A DNA stretch of 64,000 nt, from contig JAGWNF010000002.1 of assembly GCA_028871455.1 (NCBI GenBank), positions 62,001 through 126,000 on the forward strand, given 5' to 3'. The position numbers and the translations under genes are program-made. The notes beneath the pieces are model-generated. The model did no database searches. It had not been told where the DNA came from and worked only from the letters and a program-made list of their open reading frames with translations. Positions 52,027 to 61,476 of this stretch are shown here, piece by piece; position 1 is the first letter of the stretch; each line of letters begins with the position of its first letter. Source of the stretch: Alphaproteobacteria bacterium. Its GTDB lineage: Bacteria; Pseudomonadota; Alphaproteobacteria; ATCC43930; CGMCC-115725.

Positions 52027-52263
52027 TCAGCGCTGATCTCGCGGATCGATGTGGATCGGCGCGCGGTCGTAGCGCGTGCCGTCCCGCCGCACACCCTTGA
52101 CAAAGCCTTGGGTCCGCCAGATCTCGATCGCGACATGATCGGATTTCATGGCGAGCAACTGATCTGCCTGCTCGATCGCAACCGAATCCTTTCGCGCCTC
52201 GACGGCCCGGATATCGTGGACTTCGCCGTCGTCATCGAGGAAGTAGAAGCGATAAAGGGCCAT
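52027..52263 (-). CDS. DUF6894-type small protein
   Basis: A 78-residue protein beginning MALYRFYFLDDDGEVHDIRA, with HVAIEIWRTQGFVKGVRRDG later. The start (YxF...DG...D..G/V.A) is that of the small DUF6894 family common in Rhizobiales and related groups, of unknown function. ATG 52263. It stands alone between small hypotheticals and the Sel1 protein. Confidence 0.75.
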   Translation of the reverse strand: MALYRFYFLDDDGEVHDIRAVEARKDSVAIEQADQLLAMKSDHVAIEIWRTQGFVKGVRRDGTRYDRAPIHIDPRDQR

Positions 52264-52322
52264 CGCGACCGCTCCTGCAGTAGATGCCTATACGTTCATC
52301 CTCCGGGTAACGGATTTCCCTG

Positions 52323-53069
52323 TTATCGCATGTCGACATGTCTTGGCTTCCACTCGGCAACGCGGCTTTGGATATCCTCGACCTGCTCGCGCGTTAGAGC
52401 TTTTTCCAGGGCTTCGCGAAGTACCGCAGCTTCTTTATTTCCGCGCGCCGCCGCGAGGCTGAACCACACACAGGCTTGAGCGTTATCCGCCGGGCCCACT
52501 TCGCCATATTCGGCGATGATTCCAAGATGGTATTGAGCCGTTGCGTTGCCCTGCTCGGCGGATCGCTGGAACCAACGAGCGGCGTCCGCAATGTTCGCGG
52601 GCACGCCTTGGCCAAGCTCGTAGGCGATCCCGAGATTAGCCTGTGCAGTGGCGGAGCCTTGCTCGGCGGCTTTGCGCCACCAACGGGCAGCCGCCAGGTA
52701 GTCCCGGTTCATGTCCTGGTCACTGTGGGTACTGCTCGTGCGGTCAAAATAGGCCGTGCCGAGATCAGCCTCCGCCTGGACATTGCCTTGCTGCGCTGCC
52801 TTTTGGTACCAGCCGAAAGCCTTTGGATAATCCGTAGGGACGCCGTCACCGTTCTTGTACATGTCGCCCAGCATGACCTGGGCGTCGCTGTTGCCCGCTT
52901 GAGCGAGCGGTTCCAGAAGCTTCAGTTCGGTTGCGAAGTCACCGTGCGACGCGGCCATTCTTGCCGCCCTCACGGCATTCACGGGGCCATCCGCGTGGAC
53001 CGGGTAAGCCATGCATCCCAGGGCGAGCACACTCGCTATGATACCGAGACTCAAGTGACGTCCGCGCAT
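52323..53069 (-). CDS. Exported Sel1-repeat protein
   Basis: A 248-residue protein with a signal peptide (LSLGIIASVLALGCMAYPVHA, cut near residue 26). It then has Sel1-like TPR repeats: DAQVMLGDMYKNGDGVPTDY, AFGWYQKAAQQGNVQAEADL, AARWWRKAAEQGSATAQANL and ARWFQRSAEQGNATAQYHLG. Sel1 repeats are protein-interaction scaffolds, here in the periplasm. The start at 53069 (MRGRHLSLG) gives a clean signal; 53141 is an alternative. 87 bases downstream of the GYD gene's stop, same strand. Confidence 0.88.
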   Translation of the reverse strand: MRGRHLSLGIIASVLALGCMAYPVHADGPVNAVRAARMAASHGDFATELKLLEPLAQAGNSDAQVMLGDMYKNGDGVPTDYPKAFGWYQKAAQQGNVQAEADLGTAYFDRTSSTHSDQDMNRDYLAAARWWRKAAEQGSATAQANLGIAYELGQGVPANIADAARWFQRSAEQGNATAQYHLGIIAEYGEVGPADNAQACVWFSLAAARGNKEAAVLREALEKALTREQVEDIQSRVAEWKPRHVDMR

Positions 53070-53156
53070 CAATGTCACCGGTCGTTCACCGCGAGCCTCG
53101 TCCGCCGAGGTTCGCTCGCCGCGGCGAGGATCCGCTTCCATGCAGGCTTTCCCGGT

Positions 53157-53447
53157 TCATTTGATATCGGCCACCAGCTTACCGAACTCCTCCGGGGTGA
53201 AGCCCCGGACGGTTGTCGTCCGGACAAATCCCCGCGCCGCCAATGTGGCGGAATACTTGGCCATCGCGTCGCCGTTCGGCATTTCAACGATCGAGATCGC
53301 GTCGTATTGACCGGTCGTCACATAGGCGCAAACGATCCGTCCACCGAGCTTCTTAGCCAGCGCCTTGCTCGCCTCGTGACGTTTGACGACGTCTTTGATC
53401 GCCTTGGCGCCCTGCTCGGTGAAATTCAAATGGCAGATGAAAATCAT
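53157..53447 (-). CDS. GYD-domain protein
   Basis: A 96-residue protein starting MIFICHLNFTEQGAKAIKDV, with GRIVCAYVTTGQYDAISIVE and MAKYSATLAARGFVRTTTVR. These features match the GYD family (Tyr-Asp in TGQYD), small ferredoxin-fold proteins of unknown role. ATG 53447 is preceded by GAGGGAGG, a strong ribosome site. It may be co-transcribed with the Sel1 gene downstream. Confidence 0.88.
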   Translation of the reverse strand: MIFICHLNFTEQGAKAIKDVVKRHEASKALAKKLGGRIVCAYVTTGQYDAISIVEMPNGDAMAKYSATLAARGFVRTTTVRGFTPEEFGKLVADIK

Positions 53448-53559
53448 CGCCGCCTCCCTCGAGCATTTATTGATTAGCCGGCCTTGCCAAGCCGGCACTT
53501 CAATATACTCCTTTTGGGAACGTAATTCGAACTCCGCCGAGCGACCACATCGCAATCTT

Positions 53560-53694
53560 TGCGGCCGCCTGGAGCATATCTTCACCAAGCTCGGGGTCGA
53601 AAACCGCGCCTCGGCCGCGGCGATGCGCGCCCGGGTCGCGCGCGAATGGACGGCCGCTGGGCCAAGCGCTCGCATGACCGACGTGGGTCCCTAG
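53560..53694 (+). pseudogene. LuxR-type HTH C-terminal fragment
   Basis: In one frame, the end of a LuxR-type DNA-binding domain can be read: RLEHIFTKLGVENRASAAAM followed by RARVAREW. That is the second half of the HTH (H.I..KLGV.NR..A). No receiver or start belongs to it; upstream sequence in frame is antisense to the GYD gene. Probably a relic of a deleted regulator. Confidence 0.5.
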
Positions 53695-53732
53695 GGTTAT
53701 GCTCGTCCCCGAGCAACGTCACGCTCGGCGTT

Positions 53733-54045
53733 GCGACGGGGGAGCCAATCAACCGATCAGCCATCATCGCCGGGATGATTGCGTTGGCGACTGCCTGCGC
53801 GCCCGCGCATGCGCAGGATTTCAAGCGTGTCGCGCCGCAACAACCGCCGCCGTCGCCGCCGGCCAAAGTCGTGCCGCCGGCCGAGAAGGCGCCTGGCTCC
53901 AACGAGAACCGCGTCATTCTGCACAGGCTGGCAGGGCTGCGGCTCGTCGGCGATATCGGCGATTTCAAGCGCGCCGGCGTGACGGAACGCGGTATTTCGA
54001 TCCTGCACGTGCCGTTGCTCGCGTCGTTCATGCCCGAGATCACCG
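53733..54045 (+). pseudogene. Truncated TpsB/ShlB-type outer-membrane transporter N-terminus
   Basis: The frame reads a signal peptide (AIIAGMIALATACAPAHAQ), then DFKRVAPQQPPPSPPAKVVP, then VILHRLAGLRLVGDIGDF and ISILHVPLLASFMPEIT. Proteobacterial two-partner-secretion transporters have this signal-linker-POTRA start (QDFxRIAPxxPPP ... L.GL.FVG ... LPLL). The rest of the POTRA domain and the barrel are missing; similarity ends at about 54045, where antisense sequence of another fragment begins. Confidence 0.55.
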
Positions 54046-54181
54046 CCGATAGCACCTCCGGCAAGCTGCTCAGACCCTCGAGCGTGTCCCGGAGAGTCTC
54101 GTCGTCGATATCGGCAAACATCGCCCGAAGCTCGGCCTTCAGGGCCGCATGCTCGGCCACTGCCTCGGATAAGTTCGTCAC
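54040..54181 (-). pseudogene. N-terminal fragment of a phage-like coiled-coil protein
   Basis: From GTG 54181 (GGAGG 7 bases upstream) the minus strand encodes about 47 residues: MTNLSEAVAEHAALKAELRA, then DIDDETLRDTLEGLSSLPEV. The acidic helical pattern is like small phage-associated proteins of unknown function that normally continue about 60 more residues. Here the frame runs into the antisense of the TpsB fragment, so it is cut at the same junction (about 54045). Confidence 0.45.
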
Positions 54182-54291
54182 TTTGACGCCTCCGCGATTG
54201 ATCGCTAGCATTATGCGAGTTCGCATTTATAATGCAATCACATTTTTCATGCGCAGTTGCACGAAAGTGGATCGGCCCGCAACATGAAAGG

Positions 54292-54528
54292 ATGGCGCTT
54301 ACACGAGCCCAGTGCAGGGCAGCCCGAGCCCTATTGGGTATTACGCAGGTGCAACTGGCTCACAAATCCGGTGTTAGCCTTCGGACGATCGCCAGTTTCG
54401 AAGCCAAAGAGCACGATCCTATTCCGGCGAACCTGGCCGCAATGCGGCGCGCCCTCGAATCCTCGGGGGTCATCTTCCTCGACAGCAATGGCGAGGGCCC
54501 CGGCGTACGGCTCAAGGCGCGGCGGTGA
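54292..54528 (+). CDS. XRE-family helix-turn-helix protein
   Basis: A 78-residue DNA-binding protein. The HTH is ARALLGITQVQLAHKSGVSL followed by RTIASFEAKEHDPIPANLAA, and it ends with the common LESSGVIFLDSNGEGPGVRL. ATG 54292 follows AAAGG. Such small regulators are common on phages and islands. It is divergent from the phage-like fragment at 54181 and may have controlled that lost locus. Confidence 0.88.
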   Translation: MALTRAQCRAARALLGITQVQLAHKSGVSLRTIASFEAKEHDPIPANLAAMRRALESSGVIFLDSNGEGPGVRLKARR

Positions 54529-54672
54529 TTGGGTTCGTTTCGCATAAATCTGAAAATAGGAAAGGGGCTTGAGGTGGGGACGCATTTTGCGAAACGAAGC
54601 CAATCATCGAATGTGGTCGCGCTACCGCCACATCCCAACTCTGCCAGCTGGCGGACCCAGAAGCGATATGCT

Positions 54673-54688
54673 AGGTTACATGTAACCT
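54673..54688. promoter_or_regulatory. 16-bp perfect palindrome, likely toxin-antitoxin operator
   Basis: AGGTTACATGTAACCT is its own reverse complement. It lies 17 bases before the MazE-like antitoxin start, where antitoxins commonly bind to repress their own operon. A ribosome site (CGGAG) follows at about 54694. Confidence 0.7.
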
Positions 54689-54704
54689 TCTTACGGAGTG
54701 TTCC

Positions 54705-54917
54705 GTGGCATTTTCAGTGAAGTCGCCGTCCTCGCGCGACAAGGTCCGCGCCCATCGCCGCCGATTGCGCCGTCAAGGTCTGCGCCCCGTCCAGATTTGG
54801 GTCCCCGATACCCGTGCGCCCGCGTTCAAGGCACTGGCGCATCGCCAGTCCCTCGCGGTCGCGCGCAGCCGTTACGCGCGCGAGGATCAGGCGTTTATTG
54901 ATTCGATCAGCGAGTGA
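54705..54917 (+). CDS. MazE-like antitoxin (DUF3018 type)
   Basis: A 70-residue protein: SSRDKVRAHRRRLRRQGLRP, then VQIWVPDTRAPAFKALAHRQ and a helical acidic end (EDQAFIDSISE). The R-x-LR-x-QGLRP-x-QIWVPDxR pattern belongs to DUF3018/MazE-family antitoxins. The N-terminal part should bind the operator palindrome upstream, and the acidic tail should neutralise the toxin encoded 7 bases downstream. Confidence 0.88.
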   Translation: MAFSVKSPSSRDKVRAHRRRLRRQGLRPVQIWVPDTRAPAFKALAHRQSLAVARSRYAREDQAFIDSISE

Positions 54918-54924
54918 GCCTTCG

Positions 54925-55266
54925 GTGAAGCGGGGCGAGATATGGCTCGTTGCCGGCGGCTCGGGCTACGCCGGTAAACCACGCCCCGCCGTCATCATCC
55001 AGGATGACTGCTTTGATGCGACCGACTCCGTCACAGTTTGTGCATTCACGTCGGATCCTACCAACGCTCCGCTGTTTCGGTTGCAGGTTTCCCCAAATGA
55101 CCGCAATGGGCTTCACCTGCCATGCCGTTTGATGGTCGATAAAATCACAACCGTCGCCAAATCGAAACTCGATCGCTGTATAGGCCGCCTTGATAGCGAA
55201 GACTTGGTGCGTCTTAATCGCTCCATTTTAGTATTTCTTGGCATGGCGGGAACAGGTTCGGCGTAA
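54925..55266 (+). CDS. MazF/PemK-like toxin (endoribonuclease)
   Basis: A 113-residue toxin starting at GTG 54925 (MKRGEIWLVAGGSGYAGKPR). The family pattern is clear: RGEIW, KPRPAVIIQDDCF, SVTVCAFTSDP, LPCRLMVDKITTVAKSKL and IGRLDSEDLVRLNRSILVFL. MazF-type toxins cut mRNA at short sequences when free of the antitoxin. It is encoded directly after its antitoxin. The arrangement looks intact. Confidence 0.92.
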   Translation: MKRGEIWLVAGGSGYAGKPRPAVIIQDDCFDATDSVTVCAFTSDPTNAPLFRLQVSPNDRNGLHLPCRLMVDKITTVAKSKLDRCIGRLDSEDLVRLNRSILVFLGMAGTGSA

Positions 55267-55373
55267 GCGGGTGATCGATCGTGCCTCAAACGCCACCATG
55301 AATCCCCGCGGCCGGCCGGCCGGGCGATTTCTAATTGCCTGCGAACCGCAGGTCTTGAGATAGCGGTAGATTT

Positions 55374-55991
55374 TTGCGGCCCCATATAAACACCGCTCAC
55401 TCAGATATTGACGCCGCGTTTCGATCCGCGATTGCTAAATACGGCTGGGAATTGAAACCTGGCGCAAAGGAGATTCTGCAATCGGCGGTAGATCGACTTG
55501 CCGCCATCGCCGAACGACCAACGTCGCCGGCCCCGATAGCGGCATTTCGGATGGTGGGGCAGGAGGCGACGCGCCGAGAGTTGAATAAGCTCGCTGACCG
55601 AGCTGACGCAGTTGCCGCCTGCGTCAAGGCGCTACACGAGCCCGCAATATTAGCACTGGCAGATCAGGGGCTGATGTGCGCGCCCCTCATTCGATGGGCA
55701 AGCGAAATTGCTGATCGCGCTCGGCGGGCAAACGTATCGAATGTCCCGACGAATGCAGGTAGGGGACGGCCCCGAGCCATTCTTGCCACGTTCGTTGCAG
55801 CTCTTATAGCCGGTGATTATGAGCAGTTGACTGGCTGTCGCGCCGATCTTCCAGCGAGTAATGCAAAAGGCATGTCTCGCGGATTAGTGCCACTGATTAG
55901 GCAAGTTTTCTCAATTTGCGCGATTCACGCTGATGCGAAGGCCGCATACCGCGCAGCTATAAACGCTCGGGGGTCAAAAATGCGGCGCTGA
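55374..55991 (+). CDS. Hypothetical protein of phage-like region
   Basis: A 205-residue, mostly helical protein from TTG 55374 (RPHINTAHSDIDAAFRSAIA). Features: FRMVGQEATRRELNKLADRA, then NAGRGRPRAILATFVAALIA and GMSRGLVPLIRQVFSICAIH. GC content and codon use are lower than in the core regions, which suggests transfer. I recall similar lone proteins next to phage packaging genes but cannot name a function. Confidence 0.6.
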   Translation: MRPHINTAHSDIDAAFRSAIAKYGWELKPGAKEILQSAVDRLAAIAERPTSPAPIAAFRMVGQEATRRELNKLADRADAVAACVKALHEPAILALADQGLMCAPLIRWASEIADRARRANVSNVPTNAGRGRPRAILATFVAALIAGDYEQLTGCRADLPASNAKGMSRGLVPLIRQVFSICAIHADAKAAYRAAINARGSKMRR

Positions 55992-56110
55992 AACCGATTA
56001 AAATCCTGAGCCCATAAAAAGACTCGGCGAGTTGATACGGTGCGACGATGAAAATGTTGCGCGAACTTGATCGCTGCTGAAGGCCCAGGGGTAACGACAC
56101 GCGAGGGCTC

Positions 56111-56572
56111 ATGTCTGAAATTGCGCTGCAGAAACAGCCAGGTCCAGGCCGCGGTCCAGGTCGTCGCTTCAAATCGGGAAAATCCGGGAACCCTGCCGGG
56201 CGGCCACGTGGTTCACGAAATCGCGCAACGATGGCTGCAGAACTTCTGCTTGACGGCGAAGCCGAGCTCCTCACACGCAAGGCGATCGACTTGGCACGCA
56301 AGGGCGATCCAGTCGCCTTGAAATTGTGCATCGAGCGCATTCTGCCGCGTCGACGCGAGCGCCCTGTAACGATCGACCTTCCGCCGGTCAATTCTGCGGC
56401 GGAGCTTGCTGGCGCTACGACCGAGGTCCTGGATGCGATCGCCGCCGGCGCCCTGACGCCGAGCGAGGGACAGGTTGTGCTCGCTGCATATGCCACGGCG
56501 CGATCAATTTTTGAAACCTCAGAACTCGAAGCGCGCATCCGCGCGCTGGAAAAGGGGCTTGTGCAAAAATGA
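56111..56572 (+). CDS. DUF5681-type phage-associated protein
   Basis: A 153-residue protein. The N-terminus has the DUF5681 hallmark GRRFKSGKSGNPAGRPRGSR, followed by a helical body (LLLDGEAELLTRKAIDLARK, ALKLCIERILPRRRERP). These proteins often sit before phage terminase genes. ATG 56111 matches the family start. No terminase, capsid or portal gene follows, so this is a prophage remnant. Overlaps the next start by 4 bases. Confidence 0.88.
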   Translation: MSEIALQKQPGPGRGPGRRFKSGKSGNPAGRPRGSRNRATMAAELLLDGEAELLTRKAIDLARKGDPVALKLCIERILPRRRERPVTIDLPPVNSAAELAGATTEVLDAIAAGALTPSEGQVVLAAYATARSIFETSELEARIRALEKGLVQK

Positions 56573-56892
56573 CAACTCGCGCCATGCATCGCCGGCTTGA
56601 CCGCATCGTCCGGCAGCACAATCACGTGGAGGACTATCGTCGCCTCTCGCCCGAGGAAATTCTCCATCTGCCCGACGAGCAATTGATGCGCATCATCGCC
56701 GATGGCATGGGTACAACGGTCGCTCAAGTCGAGGCATACTTCGAAAATCTTTCAGCCGAAGAGTTGGATGAGCTTATTCGCTGCGCCGAACGTAAGCTCG
56801 AGCGGTACAACACGTCTCGCGGTGCAAAGACCATCGAACCGGTCGCGCGCCCCGAGCCCGTGGTCAAACGCGACCACAAGCGGTCGGAGTGA
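56569..56892 (+). CDS. Hypothetical protein downstream of DUF5681 gene
   Basis: A 107-residue charged, helical protein: TTRAMHRRLDRIVRQHNHVE, LSPEEILHLPDEQLMRIIAD, and AEELDELIRCAERKLERYNT. It starts inside the stop of the DUF5681 gene (ATGA), so it is translationally coupled. It may be a small phage packaging accessory protein; I do not recognise a family. Confidence 0.65.
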   Translation: MTTRAMHRRLDRIVRQHNHVEDYRRLSPEEILHLPDEQLMRIIADGMGTTVAQVEAYFENLSAEELDELIRCAERKLERYNTSRGAKTIEPVARPEPVVKRDHKRSE

Positions 56893-56994
56893 ACGCCGTG
56901 CGCGCGTGTGGTGACGAGTTGCTCGGACTGGCGGTGATGACGGCACCCGGGGCCCATGTGTCTGGGCGCCGCTTTCCATCGGTTCCCTGTTCTT

Positions 56995-57012
56995 TTCCCT
57001 GTTAGCAGGGAA
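56995..57012. repeat. TTCCCTG hairpin, part of a probable dispersed repeat
   Basis: TTCCCTG (56995-57001), TTAG loop and CAGGGAA (57006-57012) form a perfect 7-bp stem. A further direct copy of TTCCCTGTT lies just upstream (from about 56983). From memory, strings of this type recur across alphaproteobacterial genomes between genes. A partial match (TTTCCCTGTTATC) is near 52315. Confidence 0.5.
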
Positions 57013-57071
57013 TTCGCCCCGCCGCCCCCGCTGGTTTGATAGCGCCGTCGAAATATGCCTAGAATCAGGCG

Positions 57072-57437
57072 ATGACCGGTCGAGGCCAGATTTTCAGGCG
57101 AGCTCTAGCCGGCGTCCTGGCGGGCGCCCTCGGCGTTGCCATGCCGCTCGCGGCTTTCGCGCAGACCTGCCCGCCCGGTTACTACTACGCCAGCGACGGT
57201 AACTGCTATCCTGGGCCGCCGCCGACATATCCGGCGCCGGCCTACGATGCAACGCCGCCGGTCGCGCCGCCGCCGGTTGTGATGGACGGATTCCTGCTCG
57301 GTCTCGGCATCTTGATCGGCGGGCTCGCGGCCAGCGAGCATCACGGGGGCGATCGTGGCCGTCCGGAGGAACACGGACCACCGCGCGGCTACAGTCCCCC
57401 GCCGGGACATCGCCCGGGTTCTTACGAGCATCATTGA
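57072..57437 (+). CDS. Exported Pro/His-rich protein, unknown function
   Basis: A 121-residue protein with a signal peptide (ALAGVLAGALGVAMPLAAFA, cut after AFAQ). It then has CPPGYYYASDGNCYPGPPPT (two Cys), a Pro/Ala linker, a hydrophobic stretch (MDGFLLGLGILIGGLAAS) that may span a membrane, and a His/Gly/Pro-rich tail ending SYEHH. It resembles low-complexity surface proteins. Its 3' end is convergent with the MlaC-like gene. Confidence 0.7.
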   Translation: MTGRGQIFRRALAGVLAGALGVAMPLAAFAQTCPPGYYYASDGNCYPGPPPTYPAPAYDATPPVAPPPVVMDGFLLGLGILIGGLAASEHHGGDRGRPEEHGPPRGYSPPPGHRPGSYEHH

Positions 57438-57474
57438 CCCGGCGGGTTTCGCCGACCGATTTTTGCGCCGCCGT

Positions 57475-58086
57475 CTAGCCGCCGATCTGCTGGTCTTTTT
57501 GCTTGAGCTGCGCGATCAGGCTCGAGATGTTGCCGCCGTTCTGCGAGATCACCGAACTGAATTCCTGGCGATAGGTCACGAGCTCGCTCACGCCTTCGAT
57601 GCTGACGTCGGTGATGCGGTACTGGCTGCCCTGCTGCGTCACGCGCCAGACGACGTCCACCGGCTGTCGGCCGCTCGGCTGGATGATCTGGCTGGTGACC
57701 AGCGTGGTGCCGTCGCCGACCGACCGGTTCTGCGTCACGACGAAACGCTGGCCGGTGTATTGGTTGAAGTGCCCCCAGTAGACGTCGATCATGTACCGGT
57801 CGAAAACCTGCTCGAACTCCTGCCGCTCGCTCGCGCTCGCGGTGCGCCAATAGCGTCCCAGCACGAAGCGGGAAATGCCGTCGACGTCGAAGGATTGGTT
57901 CACGAGCTGCGCGAACTGCTGCTTGCGCTCCACCGCCGGCTGCTTCTGATCGCCGATGAGATGGACCACCTGGTCGCCAAGCTTGGCCATGAAGCTGCTG
58001 GCGCCGGTGCCTTCGGCGCGGCTCGCGCCGGACGTGACGATCAACGCGGCCAGCGACAAGCCGGCGATCAGCCAGAGTTTGCGCAT
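57475..58086 (-). CDS. MlaC/Ttg2D-family periplasmic phospholipid-binding protein
   Basis: A 203-residue exported protein. The signal peptide is KLWLIAGLSLAALIVTSGAS. The mature part has the MlaC pattern: RKQQFAQLVNQSFDVDGISR, FVLGRYWRTASASERQEFEQ, and VVWRVTQQGSQYRITDVSIE. MlaC carries phospholipids between the outer membrane and the MlaFEDB complex; a hopanoid-linked paralog (HpnM) has the same fold, so either is possible. No mlaFEDB genes are adjacent. A start at 58137 or 58173 is possible. Confidence 0.88.
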   Translation of the reverse strand: MRKLWLIAGLSLAALIVTSGASRAEGTGASSFMAKLGDQVVHLIGDQKQPAVERKQQFAQLVNQSFDVDGISRFVLGRYWRTASASERQEFEQVFDRYMIDVYWGHFNQYTGQRFVVTQNRSVGDGTTLVTSQIIQPSGRQPVDVVWRVTQQGSQYRITDVSIEGVSELVTYRQEFSSVISQNGGNISSLIAQLKQKDQQIGG

Positions 58087-58345
58087 CGGCGCGGTGCCAC
58101 GGGCACGCTTGTCGGCACGAGGGGCTACCATCGATCGTCTCATGAGCCTGTCCAATTGTGGTGAGTGGAGCATGAAGGGATGGCAATGGTAATGCCGTCA
58201 AACGCACAATGCGAGCAATGGTTCCAGCCGTCATGCGCCGGTCACGACGGTCGGGTGCCGGCCGCCAGGTCCGGAGTCGCGGTGTGCGCCGCGCGCGATC
58301 ACCTGGCCGTGCCGGTCGCGATCGTCGGAGCGCTCTCGGGTTCCG

Positions 58346-59773
<1,428 letters not shown>

Positions 59774-60011
59774 GGCGGGTGGTCGATGCTCTCGCCGAAT
59801 GGATACAACCGCGCGGTGGTCGCGCGCCGCCGGAAACTATGCGGTCCAACCCGTAGCAAGTGGTTAACAGCGCCGCGTCCGGAACGCGCTTCACGATTCC
59901 TTTACCCTGTCACCGCAATCCGCCTTCGGGCCTGACCGTTAGCGAAAGGTCAAGGCCGGGCGGCGACAATGGTGCAACGCCGGGCACGTACCGGCCGGGT
60001 TCCGGATTCAC

Positions 60012-61469
60012 ATGATGCAACGCAATTCCGCCGCTGCGGCGCGGCTTTCGGCGACACCAGAGCCGCCGCTGGTCGTCGACCTCGACGGCACGCTCGTCAA
60101 AGGCGACCTGCTCGCGCAATCCTTCTTCGCGCTGATGTCGGTACGTCCATTCCGGGCGCTCCGCACCCTGGCGGTATTGTGTCGCGGCAAGGCCGCGTTC
60201 AAGGCGGCGGTCGCGGCATATGCCAGCATCGACTGCAACGCGCTGCCATTCAATCCGGAGCTGCTAGCGCTGCTGCGTGCCGAGCGCGCCAAAGGACGGG
60301 CGATCTACCTGGCCTCGGCGTCCGATCGCCGCGTCGCCGCCGCCGTCGCTTCGGCGGTGGGTGTCTTCGACGGCGTCTTCGCCTCCGACGGCGCGATCAA
60401 TCTCGCCGGCGCCGCCAAGGCCGCGGCGCTGGTCGAGATCTTTGGCGCGGGCGGTTTCGATTACGTCGGCAACGCGCGCGTCGATCTGCCCGTATGGAAT
60501 GCGGCGCGTGCGGTTTGGCTCGCCGGTGCCGACGCGCGGCTACAGCGCCGTGTCGTCGCCCGGTTTCCCGAGGCCCGGATCGTCGATCCGGCGCAGCGGC
60601 ATCTCGACGATTATCTCCGGACGCTGCGCGTCCACCAGTGGCTCAAGAACCTGCTGATTGTCGTGCCGGCGGCGACGGCGCATCGATTCCTGCCGGCAAC
60701 CGCGCTGACGCTGGCGCTCGCGGTCCTGAGCTTCAGCCTCTGCGCCTCAAGCGCCTATATCGCCAACGATCTGCTCGACCTCGGCAACGATCGCGCCCAT
60801 GCTCGCAAGCGCGAGCGGCCGCTGGCCGCCGGCCGGGTGCCGCTCGGTCACGCGCTGGCGCTGATGCCAATGCTGCTGGTGGCGGCGGTGGGGCTCGCCT
60901 GGCCGCTGCCGCGCGGCTTTCTCGCGCTGCTCGCGGCCTATTACGTTCTCACCCTGGGCTATTCGCTCGTCCTCAAGCGCAAGGTCCTGGTCGACATCAT
61001 CATCCTGGCATGTCTCTACGGCATGCGCTTGGCCGCTGGCGCGATCGCGATCGTCGTGCCGCTGTCGGCCTGGTTCGTCGCCTTCTCGGTGTTTTTCTTC
61101 CTGTGCCTCGCCCTGGTCAAGCGCTGCACCGAGATCGCCGACCGCATCGCCAAGGGCGGCGGCGATCCCAAGGGCCGCGGCTACATCCAGCGCGACCTGC
61201 CCATGCTCGAGGCGATGGCGGCCGGCACCGGCTATGTCGCGATTATGATCTTCGCGCTCTATATCAACAGCCCGGCAGTCACCGCGCTCTACCGCTCACC
61301 CGAGTATCTCTGGGCCATCTGCCTCGTCCTCTTCTACTGGATCAGCCGCATCTTGCTGTTGACGCATCGCGGCGAGATGCACGACGATCCCGTCGTCTTC
61401 GCCGCGACCGACCTCAAAAGCTTGGCCTGCGGCGCGCTGGTTGTCATTATCGCCGCGCTCAGCATCTAA
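60012..61469 (+). CDS. HAD phosphatase-UbiA prenyltransferase fusion (probable polyprenyl-P-phosphoribose synthase/phosphatase)
   Basis: A 485-residue fusion. Residues about 18-190 are a HAD-like domain (VVDLDGTLVKGD, Asp23/Asp25; ASASDRR). Its final motif reads YVGNARVDLP, with Asn where most HADs have Asp. Residues about 200-485 are a UbiA-type membrane transferase (LRVHQWLKNLLIVVPA, YIANDLLDLGNDRAHARKRE with the NDxxD Mg site). In mycobacteria separate UbiA and phosphatase proteins make decaprenyl-P-5-phosphoribose and dephosphorylate it. Here both steps may be in one chain. Followed by gtrA, dprE1 and dprE2. Confidence 0.9.
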   Translation: MMQRNSAAAARLSATPEPPLVVDLDGTLVKGDLLAQSFFALMSVRPFRALRTLAVLCRGKAAFKAAVAAYASIDCNALPFNPELLALLRAERAKGRAIYLASASDRRVAAAVASAVGVFDGVFASDGAINLAGAAKAAALVEIFGAGGFDYVGNARVDLPVWNAARAVWLAGADARLQRRVVARFPEARIVDPAQRHLDDYLRTLRVHQWLKNLLIVVPAATAHRFLPATALTLALAVLSFSLCASSAYIANDLLDLGNDRAHARKRERPLAAGRVPLGHALALMPMLLVAAVGLAWPLPRGFLALLAAYYVLTLGYSLVLKRKVLVDIIILACLYGMRLAAGAIAIVVPLSAWFVAFSVFFFLCLALVKRCTEIADRIAKGGGDPKGRGYIQRDLPMLEAMAAGTGYVAIMIFALYINSPAVTALYRSPEYLWAICLVLFYWISRILLLTHRGEMHDDPVVFAATDLKSLACGALVVIIAALSI

Positions 61470-61476
61470 AGGCGCG

